Source: Silicimonas sp.
GTDB lineage: Bacteria > Pseudomonadota > Alphaproteobacteria > Rhodobacterales > Rhodobacteraceae
Assembly (NCBI GenBank): GCA_022340315.1
Contig: JAJDOD010000167.1
Location: 1 to 58,018 of the forward strand
DNA: 58,018 bases
Direction of reading: 5' to 3'
How positions within the stretch are numbered: position 1 is the first letter of the stretch; each line of letters begins with the position of its first letter. Shown piece by piece: positions 11,009 through 18,427 of this stretch. The notes beneath the pieces were generated by a model, which had not been told where the DNA came from, made no database searches, and worked only from the letters and a program-made list of their open reading frames with translations. The position numbers and the translations under genes were made by a program.

Positions 11009-11445
11009 TGACCGGCGACCGCGTCTTCGGTGCGGTAATGATCGTTCTGGCGCTGGGGTATATCCTCAGCGCCACGACAATCCAGGTCCCGCTTTTCCCC
11101 GACCCGATGGGCCCCAAGGCCTTTCCCTACCTGATCGGCGCGGGCGTCATCGTCTGCGGGCTGATCATGGTCCTGCGCCCCGATCCCGAGGCCGACTGGC
11201 CCGCCGCGACGGCGCTTCTCTCGCTCGCTTTCGCGACCATTGTCATGGTTGCCTATGCCTATTCCCTGAAGCCGCTCGGCTTCCTTATCCCCACGGCCAT
11301 CGCCAGCGGGATTCTAAGCTACCAGTTGTCGCCCCGCCCGGTGCCTGCCGTTTTGACCGGCCTTGGCCTTGCCGTGGGGCTCTTCGTCCTGTTCAAATAC
11401 GCACTCGGCCTTGGCCTCGTTCCCTTTCCCAAGGGTTGGTTCTAG
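11005..11445 (+). CDS. Tripartite tricarboxylate transporter small membrane protein (TctB family)
   Basis: A 146-aa protein with four hydrophobic segments (about 10-27, 41-58, 72-90 and 105-135), the normal topology of the small TctB subunit. PLFPDPMGPKAFPYLIGAGVI is the family's signature stretch after the first membrane segment. Its ATG overlaps the stop of the binding protein by four bases (ATGA), and the TctA gene begins three bases after its own stop, so the three are translated as a coupled unit. Confidence 0.9.
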   Translation: MMTGDRVFGAVMIVLALGYILSATTIQVPLFPDPMGPKAFPYLIGAGVIVCGLIMVLRPDPEADWPAATALLSLAFATIVMVAYAYSLKPLGFLIPTAIASGILSYQLSPRPVPAVLTGLGLAVGLFVLFKYALGLGLVPFPKGWF

Positions 11446-11448
11446 AAG

Positions 11449-12951
11449 ATGGAACTCCTTGACAACCTCGCGACCGGCTTCTCGGTTGCCCTCTCGGTAA
11501 ACACCCTGATCCTCGCCGTTATCGGCTGCTTTCTCGGAACCATCATCGGCGCGCTCCCCGGCCTCGGCCCCTCGAACGGCGTCGCGATCCTGATCCCGAT
11601 CACCTTCACGCTCGGCCTCGACGCGACCGCCGCGCTGGTGCTTCTCACCTCCGTATACTACGGAGCGATGTACGGTGGCCGGATCAGCTCGATCCTCCTC
11701 AACATCCCCGGCGACGAACCGGCACTGATGACCACGCTCGATGGATATCCGATGGCCAAACAGGGCCGCGCAGGCGATGCGCTGGTGATCTCCGGCGTCG
11801 CCAGCTTCGTCGGCGCGTTTCTCGCCACGATCGGTCTGATGCTCCTCGCGCCCTACATCGCGCGGCTTGCCTACAAGTTTGGCCCTGCCGAATACTTCGC
11901 CCTCTACCTCCTCGCTTTCTCGACCCTTGGTGGCATTGCCTCGAACAACCAGGCCAAGGCCACGATGGCCTCGCTCATCGGCATCGGCATCGCGATGATC
12001 GGACAGGGCGCATCGGGGACCGCCCGTTTCACATTCGGCAACCTGCACCTGCTCGACGGCATCGACTTCCTCGTTGCCATTGTTGGCCTGTTCGCGGTTG
12101 CCGAGGTCTTCACCTTCATCGAAAGTCACGGCAAGTCCAGTTCCATCGGCGTCAAGCTCGACAAGGTCCGCATTCCCTGGAGCGACCTGAAAGATAGCTT
12201 CGGAACGATGATTCGGGGCTCCGGAATCGGTTTCGTCGCGGGCGTGCTGCCCGGCGCCGGCGCCTCGCTCGGCTCATTCCTCGCCTACATGGCCGAGAAA
12301 TCCTGGCTCGGCAGCAAAGGCCGTTTCGGAACCGGCGACCCGCGAGGCGTCGCCGCCCCCGAGGCCGGCAACAACGCTGCCGCCGGTGGCGCGCTCGTCC
12401 CGATGCTGACGCTCGGCGTTCCCGGTTCCGGCACGACCGCCGTGCTGCTTGCACTTCTAATGACGCTCAACATCACCCCCGGTCCGACACTGTTTACCGA
12501 TCGGCCGGACGTTGTATGGGGCCTGATCGCCACGCTGATCATCGCCAACTTCGTGCTGCTCGCGATGAACGTGCCGATGGTCAAGGTCTTCGTGAAGATC
12601 CTCATGGTCCCCCCGGCGATCCTGCTGCCTGGCGTCACCATGATCTCATTCGTCGGCATTTACTCCTTGACGGGAAGCTACTTCGACCTGCTGCTGATGA
12701 TCGGCTTCGGCGTCATGGGCTGGCTCTTCCGCAAGATGGACATTCCGACGGTGCCGATCATCCTTGGCATCCTTCTGGGCGGTAACATGGAAGACGCGCT
12801 ACGGCGCGCCATGACGCTGTCTGACGGTGACCCCACCTACCTCTTCTCCTCGCCCATAGCGATCGGGCTCTGGATCTTCGCTGTCGCGGGCTTCCTCGCG
12901 CCGCTCTATTTCCGGCGCGTCATCAAGAAACCGCAGGCAATAACGGACTGA
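11449..12951 (+). CDS. Tripartite tricarboxylate transporter large membrane protein (TctA family)
   Basis: A 500-aa inner-membrane permease with about 11-12 hydrophobic segments. The N-terminal IGALPGLGPSNGVAILIPIT and the region SVYYGAMYGGRISSILLNIP are the conserved TctA motifs; the repeat of this fold is seen again at GVLPGAGASLGSFLAY and NNAAAGGALVPMLTLGVPGS. Driven by an ion gradient, it would move the solute captured by the TctC-like protein. It is followed two bases later by the AtuA-family gene, so the permease and that enzyme are almost certainly on one transcript. Confidence 0.93.
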   Translation: MELLDNLATGFSVALSVNTLILAVIGCFLGTIIGALPGLGPSNGVAILIPITFTLGLDATAALVLLTSVYYGAMYGGRISSILLNIPGDEPALMTTLDGYPMAKQGRAGDALVISGVASFVGAFLATIGLMLLAPYIARLAYKFGPAEYFALYLLAFSTLGGIASNNQAKATMASLIGIGIAMIGQGASGTARFTFGNLHLLDGIDFLVAIVGLFAVAEVFTFIESHGKSSSIGVKLDKVRIPWSDLKDSFGTMIRGSGIGFVAGVLPGAGASLGSFLAYMAEKSWLGSKGRFGTGDPRGVAAPEAGNNAAAGGALVPMLTLGVPGSGTTAVLLALLMTLNITPGPTLFTDRPDVVWGLIATLIIANFVLLAMNVPMVKVFVKILMVPPAILLPGVTMISFVGIYSLTGSYFDLLLMIGFGVMGWLFRKMDIPTVPIILGILLGGNMEDALRRAMTLSDGDPTYLFSSPIAIGLWIFAVAGFLAPLYFRRVIKKPQAITD

Positions 12952-12953
12952 AC

Positions 12954-14306
12954 ATGACCCGTATCCTCATCCCCTCCGGTGCCCTCGGCCTCGACTACGA
13001 CAAGGCCGCTCTCGCCCGAGGGGTCGCGATGAAACCCGACCTCATCGCCATCGACGGCGGCTCGACCGACAGCGGGCCGTCGTACCTTGGACGGGGTGTA
13101 TCAAAATACGCCCGGTCGTCGACCAAGACCGAGTGGAAGGGACTGATTGCGGCGGCGCGCGACGCGGGCTGCCCGCTGGTCATCGGCACCGCAGGGACCT
13201 GCGGCACGGACAGCACGGTGGACTGGCTTCTCAACATAACCCGCGAATGCCTTGCCGAACTTGGCATGACCGCCAGGATCGCCACGCTCAAATGCGAGCA
13301 GAACCCCGAGCAGATCGCCGCCGCCTTCGAGGCGGGGCGCGTCACGCCCCTCTCAGCCGCGCCAGAGATTGACACTCGGACAATTGCGGGCTGCACCCAT
13401 ATCGTCGCCCTCGCCGGGGCCGAGCAGATCGCCGCTGCCCTGAAGACCGGCGCCGATATCGTGATAGCCGGACGCACCACAGACACCGCGATCATCGCGG
13501 CGATACCGATAGAGCGCGGCGACCACGCAGGTGCTGCATGGCACGGCGCCAAGATCGGAGAATGCGGCGCGCTTTGTGCAACCAACCCGCAGTCAGGTGT
13601 CCTGATGGTCGAGTTCGACGCGACCGGCTTCACGGTGAACCCGCTGGCCGAGGGTGCGAATGCGACACCGCACACCGTTCTCGCGCATATGCTCTACGAG
13701 AATTCCGACCCCTTCATCCTCTACGAACCCGGCGGGCATCTCGACGTTACCGGCGCACGCTACACCGCGCTTGATGAAAGCCGCGTCCGCGTCGAAGGCT
13801 CGGAGTGGCATGTCGGCGACGCGTATACCGTAAAGCTGGAGGGGGCACGGATCGCGGGCTATCAGACCGTGATGATGGCCACGCTGCGCGATCGTCACTA
13901 CGTCAGAAACGTCCGGGCCTGGACAGACGATATCCTGAAGAAACACGCCGCCAAGGTGCAGGACCGGATGGACCTGGGGCCAAACGATTACTCGGTCGAG
14001 CTGCGGCTTGTCGGTATGGACGCAACCCTGGGTGGGCTTGAAACCCGCGATGCCGAGCCAAACGAGGCGGGCGTCCTCTGCATCGTCACCGCGTCCGATC
14101 AGGCGACCGCGAACGAGATCGGCAAGATGATGAACCCCTACCTGCTGCACCACCCGCTGACCCGCGAGGAAGAGCAGCCGACGTTCTCGTTCCCCTTCTC
14201 GCCGGCCGAGATCGACCGCGGCGCGGCCTACGAGTTCTGCCTGCACCACACCCTTCGCCTCGATGACCCGATGGAGGCGTTCCGGCTCGAGGTGGTCGAT
14301 GCCTGA
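12954..14306 (+). CDS. AtuA/DUF1446-family protein
   Basis: A 450-aa protein of the family annotated 'acyclic terpene utilization AtuA' (DUF1446). Seen: a glycine- and serine-rich N-terminus IAIDGGSTDSGPSYLG (about 32-47), VIGTAGTCGTD, VIAGRTTDTAIIAAIP and the C-terminal LLHHPLTREEEQPTFSFPF. The reaction of this family is not firmly known; the name comes from a terpene gene cluster, but no atuC/atuF or liu genes lie here. It begins two bases after the TctA-like gene and overlaps the DUF4387 gene by eight bases, so the two enzymes probably form one complex that acts on the imported carboxylate. No signal peptide: cytoplasmic. Confidence 0.85.
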   Translation: MTRILIPSGALGLDYDKAALARGVAMKPDLIAIDGGSTDSGPSYLGRGVSKYARSSTKTEWKGLIAAARDAGCPLVIGTAGTCGTDSTVDWLLNITRECLAELGMTARIATLKCEQNPEQIAAAFEAGRVTPLSAAPEIDTRTIAGCTHIVALAGAEQIAAALKTGADIVIAGRTTDTAIIAAIPIERGDHAGAAWHGAKIGECGALCATNPQSGVLMVEFDATGFTVNPLAEGANATPHTVLAHMLYENSDPFILYEPGGHLDVTGARYTALDESRVRVEGSEWHVGDAYTVKLEGARIAGYQTVMMATLRDRHYVRNVRAWTDDILKKHAAKVQDRMDLGPNDYSVELRLVGMDATLGGLETRDAEPNEAGVLCIVTASDQATANEIGKMMNPYLLHHPLTREEEQPTFSFPFSPAEIDRGAAYEFCLHHTLRLDDPMEAFRLEVVDA

Positions 14307-14601
14307 GATCGGGGCGATTGCCCGGAAGGTCCGCTCGAAGAACGCTGGGCCGTTCTGGCTGACCATCGACATCTTCTGCGGGACCACCGACGCCTACACT
14401 CAGATCGTGACCGGTCTTTCCACCGAGCGCGTTGCCCAGGCGCTTCAGGCCGATTCCACCCAGCTGAAGCGCTTCGACATTGCCGAACTCAACGTCATCA
14501 AGATCAGCCTGCCGCGCCCCGTGGTGCAGGGCCACGCGACCGACCGCGACATGCACGGCGCCGCCTGGGCCGCACTGATCGCCGAGATCGACATCAACTA
14601 G
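14299..14601 (+). CDS. DUF4387-domain protein
   Basis: A 100-aa protein beginning MPEIGAIARKVRSKNAGPFW. The core KNAGPFWLTIDIFC and the ending RDMHGAAWAALIAEIDI match the DUF4387 family, small proteins nearly always encoded next to AtuA/DUF1446 proteins. The start at 14299 lies inside the AtuA stop region (overlap of eight bases), which fits translational coupling; a longer frame from 14263 exists but would begin inside the AtuA gene without a ribosome site. It is probably the small subunit of the AtuA-family enzyme. Function unknown. Confidence 0.85.
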   Translation: MPEIGAIARKVRSKNAGPFWLTIDIFCGTTDAYTQIVTGLSTERVAQALQADSTQLKRFDIAELNVIKISLPRPVVQGHATDRDMHGAAWAALIAEIDIN

Positions 14602-14652
14602 CCGCCATCTCCCGGCTTGATTGGCAGCAAAACTGCGTGCATGACACGGGGC

Positions 14653-15264
14653 ATGGCAAACCACCTCCACCAGAACGACCTTCCCGACGGGCTGGACTTC
14701 GGCACCTCCGTCGCCATTGACTGCGAAACGATGGGGCTGATCCCCGGACGCGACCGGCTCTGCCTCGTGCAGCTTTCCAGCGGCGACGGCGAGGCGCATC
14801 TCGTCCAGATCGAGAAGGGCCGGACATCAGCGCCGAACCTGGAAGCGCTTCTCACCGACGCAGACGTGCTCAAGCTCTTCCACTTCGGCCGCTTCGACAT
14901 CGCTGCACTTTACAACGCCTTCGGTGCGCTCGCCGCGCCGGTCTACTGCACCAAGATCGCGTCGAAACTGGTCCGCACATACACTGACCGGCACGGGTTG
15001 AAGAACCTGCTCGACGAGCTTCTGGGCATCGACATCTCGAAACTGCAGCAGATGAGCGACTGGGGCGCGGAAACGCTGACCAAGGCGCAGCTCGACTACG
15101 CGGCAAGCGATGTCCTCTATCTGCACCGGCTGAAGGAGAAACTCGACGAGCGCCTCGAGCGCGAGGGCCGCACCGATCTCGCCCAGGCCGCGTTCGACTT
15201 TCTGCCGACCCGCGCTCGGCTGGATCTTGCCGGGTGGCCCGAAACCGACATCTTCGCGCACTGA
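14653..15264 (+). CDS. Ribonuclease D-like 3'-5' exonuclease (short form)
   Basis: A 203-aa DnaQ/RNase D exonuclease domain. Motif I is AIDCETMGL (about 22-30), motif II LFHFGRFDIAAL, and motif III LDYAASDVLYLHRL with the DxxYL signature. E. coli RNase D is about 375 aa with an added HRDC domain; this version ends after the exonuclease domain, as in the short alphaproteobacterial proteins often placed next to lptC. The ATG at 14653 (MANHLHQND) fits the family start better than upstream in-frame codons. It probably trims tRNA or small RNA 3' ends. LptC follows 23 bases later on the same strand. Confidence 0.88.
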   Translation: MANHLHQNDLPDGLDFGTSVAIDCETMGLIPGRDRLCLVQLSSGDGEAHLVQIEKGRTSAPNLEALLTDADVLKLFHFGRFDIAALYNAFGALAAPVYCTKIASKLVRTYTDRHGLKNLLDELLGIDISKLQQMSDWGAETLTKAQLDYAASDVLYLHRLKEKLDERLEREGRTDLAQAAFDFLPTRARLDLAGWPETDIFAH

Positions 15265-15287
15265 GCGATCCGCACTATATACCCGGC

Positions 15288-15893
15288 ATGGCAGCAGCCG
15301 ACAGATATTCCCGCGTTGTGCTCTGGCTCAAGGTCGCGCTGCCACTGGCGGCGTTGGCGATCCTGTCGACACTCTTCTTCGTGGCCGAAACGCTCGATCC
15401 CGAAGCCGCCATTCCGTATGCCGATGTCGATGTCGAGAAGATCCTTCGCGAACAAGGCGCAACCTCACCCCAGTTTGGCGGGGTAACGACCGACGGGATC
15501 ACTATCTCGCTATCGGCCGCCTCTGTCCGACCGGGTACCGACGACAAAAACCGCTGGACCGGCGCCGATCTTGCGGCCCGTCTGGAACTTCCTGACGGGT
15601 CAACCATCGAGATCGACAGCCCCGAGGGCATTATCGACGCCACCAGGAAAGAGGCCATGTTGCAGGGCGGCGCCGAGCTTAAGAGCTCGACCGGCTACCA
15701 CGTGACGACGAACATGATCGTCGCGAATATTGAAACCGCCAACGTCGTCGCCGAACAGGGCATAGTTGCGTCGGGACCACCCGGAACGATCAGCGCGGGA
15801 CGAATGGTTCTCAAGCGGATGGACAGCGCGCCCGGCAGCTATCATCTTGTGTTCGACAAAGGCGTCCGGCTGGTGCATCAGCCGGGGAGCTGA
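15288..15893 (+). CDS. lptC: LPS export ABC transporter periplasmic protein LptC
   Basis: A 201-aa inner-membrane-anchored protein. One hydrophobic segment at about residues 12-32 (VVLWLKVALPLAALAILSTL) is followed by a periplasmic beta-rich region of the OstA/LptC type, with repeated short beta segments such as EIDSPEGIIDATRKEAMLQGG. LptC hands lipopolysaccharide from the LptBFG transporter to LptA. The start at 15288 was chosen because the longer frame overlaps the exonuclease gene. It lies directly before lptA (9-base gap), and the lptC-lptA-lptB order strongly supports the call despite low family sequence conservation. Confidence 0.92.
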   Translation: MAAADRYSRVVLWLKVALPLAALAILSTLFFVAETLDPEAAIPYADVDVEKILREQGATSPQFGGVTTDGITISLSAASVRPGTDDKNRWTGADLAARLELPDGSTIEIDSPEGIIDATRKEAMLQGGAELKSSTGYHVTTNMIVANIETANVVAEQGIVASGPPGTISAGRMVLKRMDSAPGSYHLVFDKGVRLVHQPGS

Positions 15894-15902
15894 AAGGTTT
15901 TG

Positions 15903-16400
15903 ATGAAACGCACGCTTTCATATGTGATCGCTCTGTGCCTGTTCGCCGGTGCCGCCGTCGCGCAGGCCGCGAACATCGCTCTTGGCACCGGATCGTTCGA
16001 CACCTCGCTTCCCGTGGAAGTCACCGCCGACCAACTCAGCGTCGACCAGTCGAACGGCAGGGCTGTATTCGATGGCAATGTCCTCATCGTTCAGGGCGAA
16101 GTCCGGCTTTCGGCGGGCAGCGTCACCATCGAGTACGCCGCCGAAGGGTCGGCCAACGCGATCGAACGTCTGCTGGCCTCGGGCGGCGTGACCTTCGTGA
16201 CGTCGAGTGACGCCGCCGAGGCGCGGGATGCGGTCTACTCCGTGGCCGAGGGAACCGTGACCCTCAGTGGTGATGTGTTGCTGACGCAGGGGCGGAACGC
16301 CATTGCAGGCGACCGTCTGGTGATGAACCTCACCTCCGGCAACGGCCGCATGGAAGGCCGCGTGCGCACCGTGTTTTCGCCGTCGGATGGTGGCAACTGA
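15903..16400 (+). CDS. lptA: LPS transport periplasmic protein LptA
   Basis: A 165-aa periplasmic protein with a clear Sec signal peptide (MKRTLSYVIALCLFAGAAVAQA, cleavage near residue 22-23) and one OstA-like domain: VEVTADQLSVDQSNGRAVFDGNV, with further repeats GSVTIEYA and NAIAGDRLVMNLTSGNGRMEG. LptA forms the bridge that carries lipopolysaccharide across the periplasm. Its stop TGA and the ATG of lptB share one base (TGATG), so the two are translationally coupled. Confidence 0.94.
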   Translation: MKRTLSYVIALCLFAGAAVAQAANIALGTGSFDTSLPVEVTADQLSVDQSNGRAVFDGNVLIVQGEVRLSAGSVTIEYAAEGSANAIERLLASGGVTFVTSSDAAEARDAVYSVAEGTVTLSGDVLLTQGRNAIAGDRLVMNLTSGNGRMEGRVRTVFSPSDGGN

Positions 16401-17158
16401 TGGCGAAACCCGATCTCACCGTCGCCGCCGGCGACCAGGGTCTCAAGATCCGCAATCTGCGCAAGTCCTACCGCAAGCGTCCCGTGATCCGCGACGTCAG
16501 CCTCGACGTGACCCGAGGCGAAGTCGTGGCGCTCCTCGGTCCGAACGGCTCGGGCAAGACCACCTGTTTTTACTGTGTCGCCGGTCTCGCAATGCCCGAT
16601 GCCGGCCAGGTGCTGATCGACGGGCGCGACGTCACGACCTATCCGATGTACCGCCGCGCGCAGCTTGGAATCGGCTACCTGCCGCAGGAACGCTCGATTT
16701 TCCAGGGCCTCAATGTTGAAGACAATATCCTGGCAATTCTTGAGATTGTTGAGAAAGACAGAACAAAGCGGCGCGAACGGCTGGAGGAACTCCTGAACGA
16801 ATTCTCCATTTCGCACCTGCGTCGAACCCCGTCGGTTGCGCTCTCTGGTGGCGAGAGGCGGCGATGCGAAATTGCCCGCAGCCTTGCCGCCAATCCGAAG
16901 TACCTTCTGCTTGACGAGCCGTTTCCCGGCATCGACCCGATCGCCGTTGGTGATATCCGCGACCTTGTGATCGACCTCAAGAACCGCGGCATCGGCGTGT
17001 TGATTACCGACCATAACGTGCGCGAGACGCTCGAGATTGTCGACCGCGCCTACATCCTCCATGACGGCGGTGTGCTGATGAGCGGGACGGCGGACGAGGT
17101 CGTGCGCGACGAAAACGTGCGCCGGGTCTACCTTGGGCAATCATTCCGGATTTCCTGA
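16400..17158 (+). CDS. lptB: LPS export ABC transporter ATP-binding protein LptB
   Basis: A 252-aa ABC ATPase. Walker A is LLGPNGSGKTT, the Q-loop IGYLPQERSIFQGLNVEDN is diagnostic of LptB, the signature ALSGGERRRCEIAR, and Walker B LLLDEPFPGIDP. The last lacks the commoner 'FAG' of enterobacterial LptB (LDEPFAGVDP) and has FPG instead, a small oddity. It powers lipopolysaccharide extraction with LptF/LptG, which are not in this window. The N-terminal extension of about 15 residues before the ABC core is usual in this group. Confidence 0.96.
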   Translation: MAKPDLTVAAGDQGLKIRNLRKSYRKRPVIRDVSLDVTRGEVVALLGPNGSGKTTCFYCVAGLAMPDAGQVLIDGRDVTTYPMYRRAQLGIGYLPQERSIFQGLNVEDNILAILEIVEKDRTKRRERLEELLNEFSISHLRRTPSVALSGGERRRCEIARSLAANPKYLLLDEPFPGIDPIAVGDIRDLVIDLKNRGIGVLITDHNVRETLEIVDRAYILHDGGVLMSGTADEVVRDENVRRVYLGQSFRIS

Positions 17159-17346
17159 CCGCGCATGTTTTGTTTGACTCGTGCCATCGCTTTGTCGCCA
17201 AATGGGGCCAATGGAGCGACCCGTCTTCTTCCCAGACACCGTTCGAGCTGCCGTGTTGAGCCAGCAACCAACTATCCATAAGTACAAAGAATAATCGGCA
17301 CGCCCCGGCGTTGACCGGGCCGCGCGCATCCGCCAGGAGGACCTAC
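17159..17346. other. Gap lptB-hpf with a weak promoter candidate
   Basis: A 188-base gap. TTGAGC (17256-17261) and TAAGTA (17279-17284) are 17 bases apart and could be a promoter for hpf; the -10 is poor. An AGGAGG at 17335-17340 gives hpf a strong ribosome site. No rpoN gene is found here, although it follows lptB in many other Proteobacteria. Confidence 0.35.
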
Positions 17347-17910
17347 ATGCAATACCAGATCACCGGCAAGCAGATCGACATCGGGGAAGCTCTTCAGTCC
17401 CACGTCAGGGATGGAATCGGCGAGATGGTGGGAAAGTACGCAGGCCGCCCCACGGATGCGAACGTCATCTTCTCGAAAAGCGGGCATGAATTCGTCTGCG
17501 AAGTCGTGATTCATCTCTCGACCGGCCTGACGGTACAGGCGCGCGCGCATGACCACGAAATCTACGCAACGTTCGAGAAATGCCAGGAAAAGATGGACAA
17601 GCAGCTTCGGCGCTACAAGCGGCGGCTGAAAGACCACCATCGGGACCGGCCCGTTGAAGTTTCGGACGCGTCTTCCTATATCCTCGCCTCTTCCGCTGAT
17701 CATGACGATGCAGAGCCGGAGACGCTTCAGCCCATGATAATTGCCGAGATGGAAGCGAAAATTCCTTCGCTGTCGGTCGGTGAAGCTGTTATGCAGATGG
17801 AACTTGCCGGCGCACCGGTTCTGGTGTTTCGAAACGAAATGGGCGGGGATGGGCTGAATATCGTCTATCGCCGAGAGGACGGAAATATCGGCTGGATTGA
17901 TCCGAAGTAG
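17347..17910 (+). CDS. hpf: Ribosome hibernation-promoting factor, long form
   Basis: A 187-aa protein with two parts. Residues 1-105 are the HPF/YfiA ribosome-binding domain (MQYQITGKQIDIGEALQSHV, VCEVVIHLSTGLTVQARAHDH), and residues about 130-187 are the C-terminal dimerisation domain of long HPF (PSLSVGEAVMQMELAGAPVLVFRN, IVYRREDGNIGWIDP). Long HPF alone joins 70S ribosomes into inactive 100S dimers in stationary phase. The ATG at 17347 has an AGGAGG six bases ahead. It is followed by ptsN in the order seen in many Proteobacteria. Confidence 0.95.
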   Translation: MQYQITGKQIDIGEALQSHVRDGIGEMVGKYAGRPTDANVIFSKSGHEFVCEVVIHLSTGLTVQARAHDHEIYATFEKCQEKMDKQLRRYKRRLKDHHRDRPVEVSDASSYILASSADHDDAEPETLQPMIIAEMEAKIPSLSVGEAVMQMELAGAPVLVFRNEMGGDGLNIVYRREDGNIGWIDPK

Positions 17911-17962
17911 GGGCGGATCAGACCAAACGCCAAGTTAACCTGACGGGGACAAGGGTAACGCG

Positions 17963-18427
17963 ATGGAACTTTCGTCGATTCTTAACATGCAAGCGGTCAA
18001 GACGCTTTCGGCAACGACCAGCAAGAAGCGGCTTCTGCACGAAGTGGCGGAAGTGGCCGCGCATGCTTATGGTTTGAATGCGGGAAGTGTGTGCGAGGCG
18101 CTGCAGGAGCGTGAGAGCCTCGGCCCGACCGGTGTTGGACAAGGCATTGCTCTGCCTCATGCCCGGATTTCCGGTCTGGACGGCGTGCACGGCGTTTTCA
18201 TCCGCATCGAGAAACCCCTTGATTTCGACTCTGTCGACCGCCAGCCGGTGGATCTTGTGTTTGCGCTCCTGGCGCCGCTGGATGCGGGCGTCGAGCACCT
18301 GAAGGCGTTGGCGATGGTCTCGCGCACCATGCGCGACCCCTCACTTTGTGCCAAATTGCGGGCAAACGGCGATGCAGCGACACTGCATACCCTGCTGACC
18401 GAAACCCCCAGCAAGCGGGCGGCCTAG
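17963..18427 (+). CDS. ptsN: PTS IIA-like nitrogen regulatory protein PtsN
   Basis: A 154-aa EIIA-Ntr protein of the fructose/mannitol EIIA fold. The phosphorylated histidine is H66 in GQGIALPHAR, and the N-terminal SSILNMQAVKTLSATTSKKRL is typical. It receives phosphate from the nitrogen PTS (PtsP-NPr) and acts as a regulator rather than a sugar transporter; in alphaproteobacteria it influences potassium uptake, nitrogen and stringent responses. It ends tail to tail with the sulfotransferase gene, the two stop codons sharing the palindrome CTAG at 18424-18427. Confidence 0.94.
   Translation: MELSSILNMQAVKTLSATTSKKRLLHEVAEVAAHAYGLNAGSVCEALQERESLGPTGVGQGIALPHARISGLDGVHGVFIRIEKPLDFDSVDRQPVDLVFALLAPLDAGVEHLKALAMVSRTMRDPSLCAKLRANGDAATLHTLLTETPSKRAA

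Noticed and set aside
12954-14601. Acyclic terpene degradation pathway
   Set aside because: Only the family name suggests it; no carboxylase, dehydrogenase or other terpene genes are in the window.
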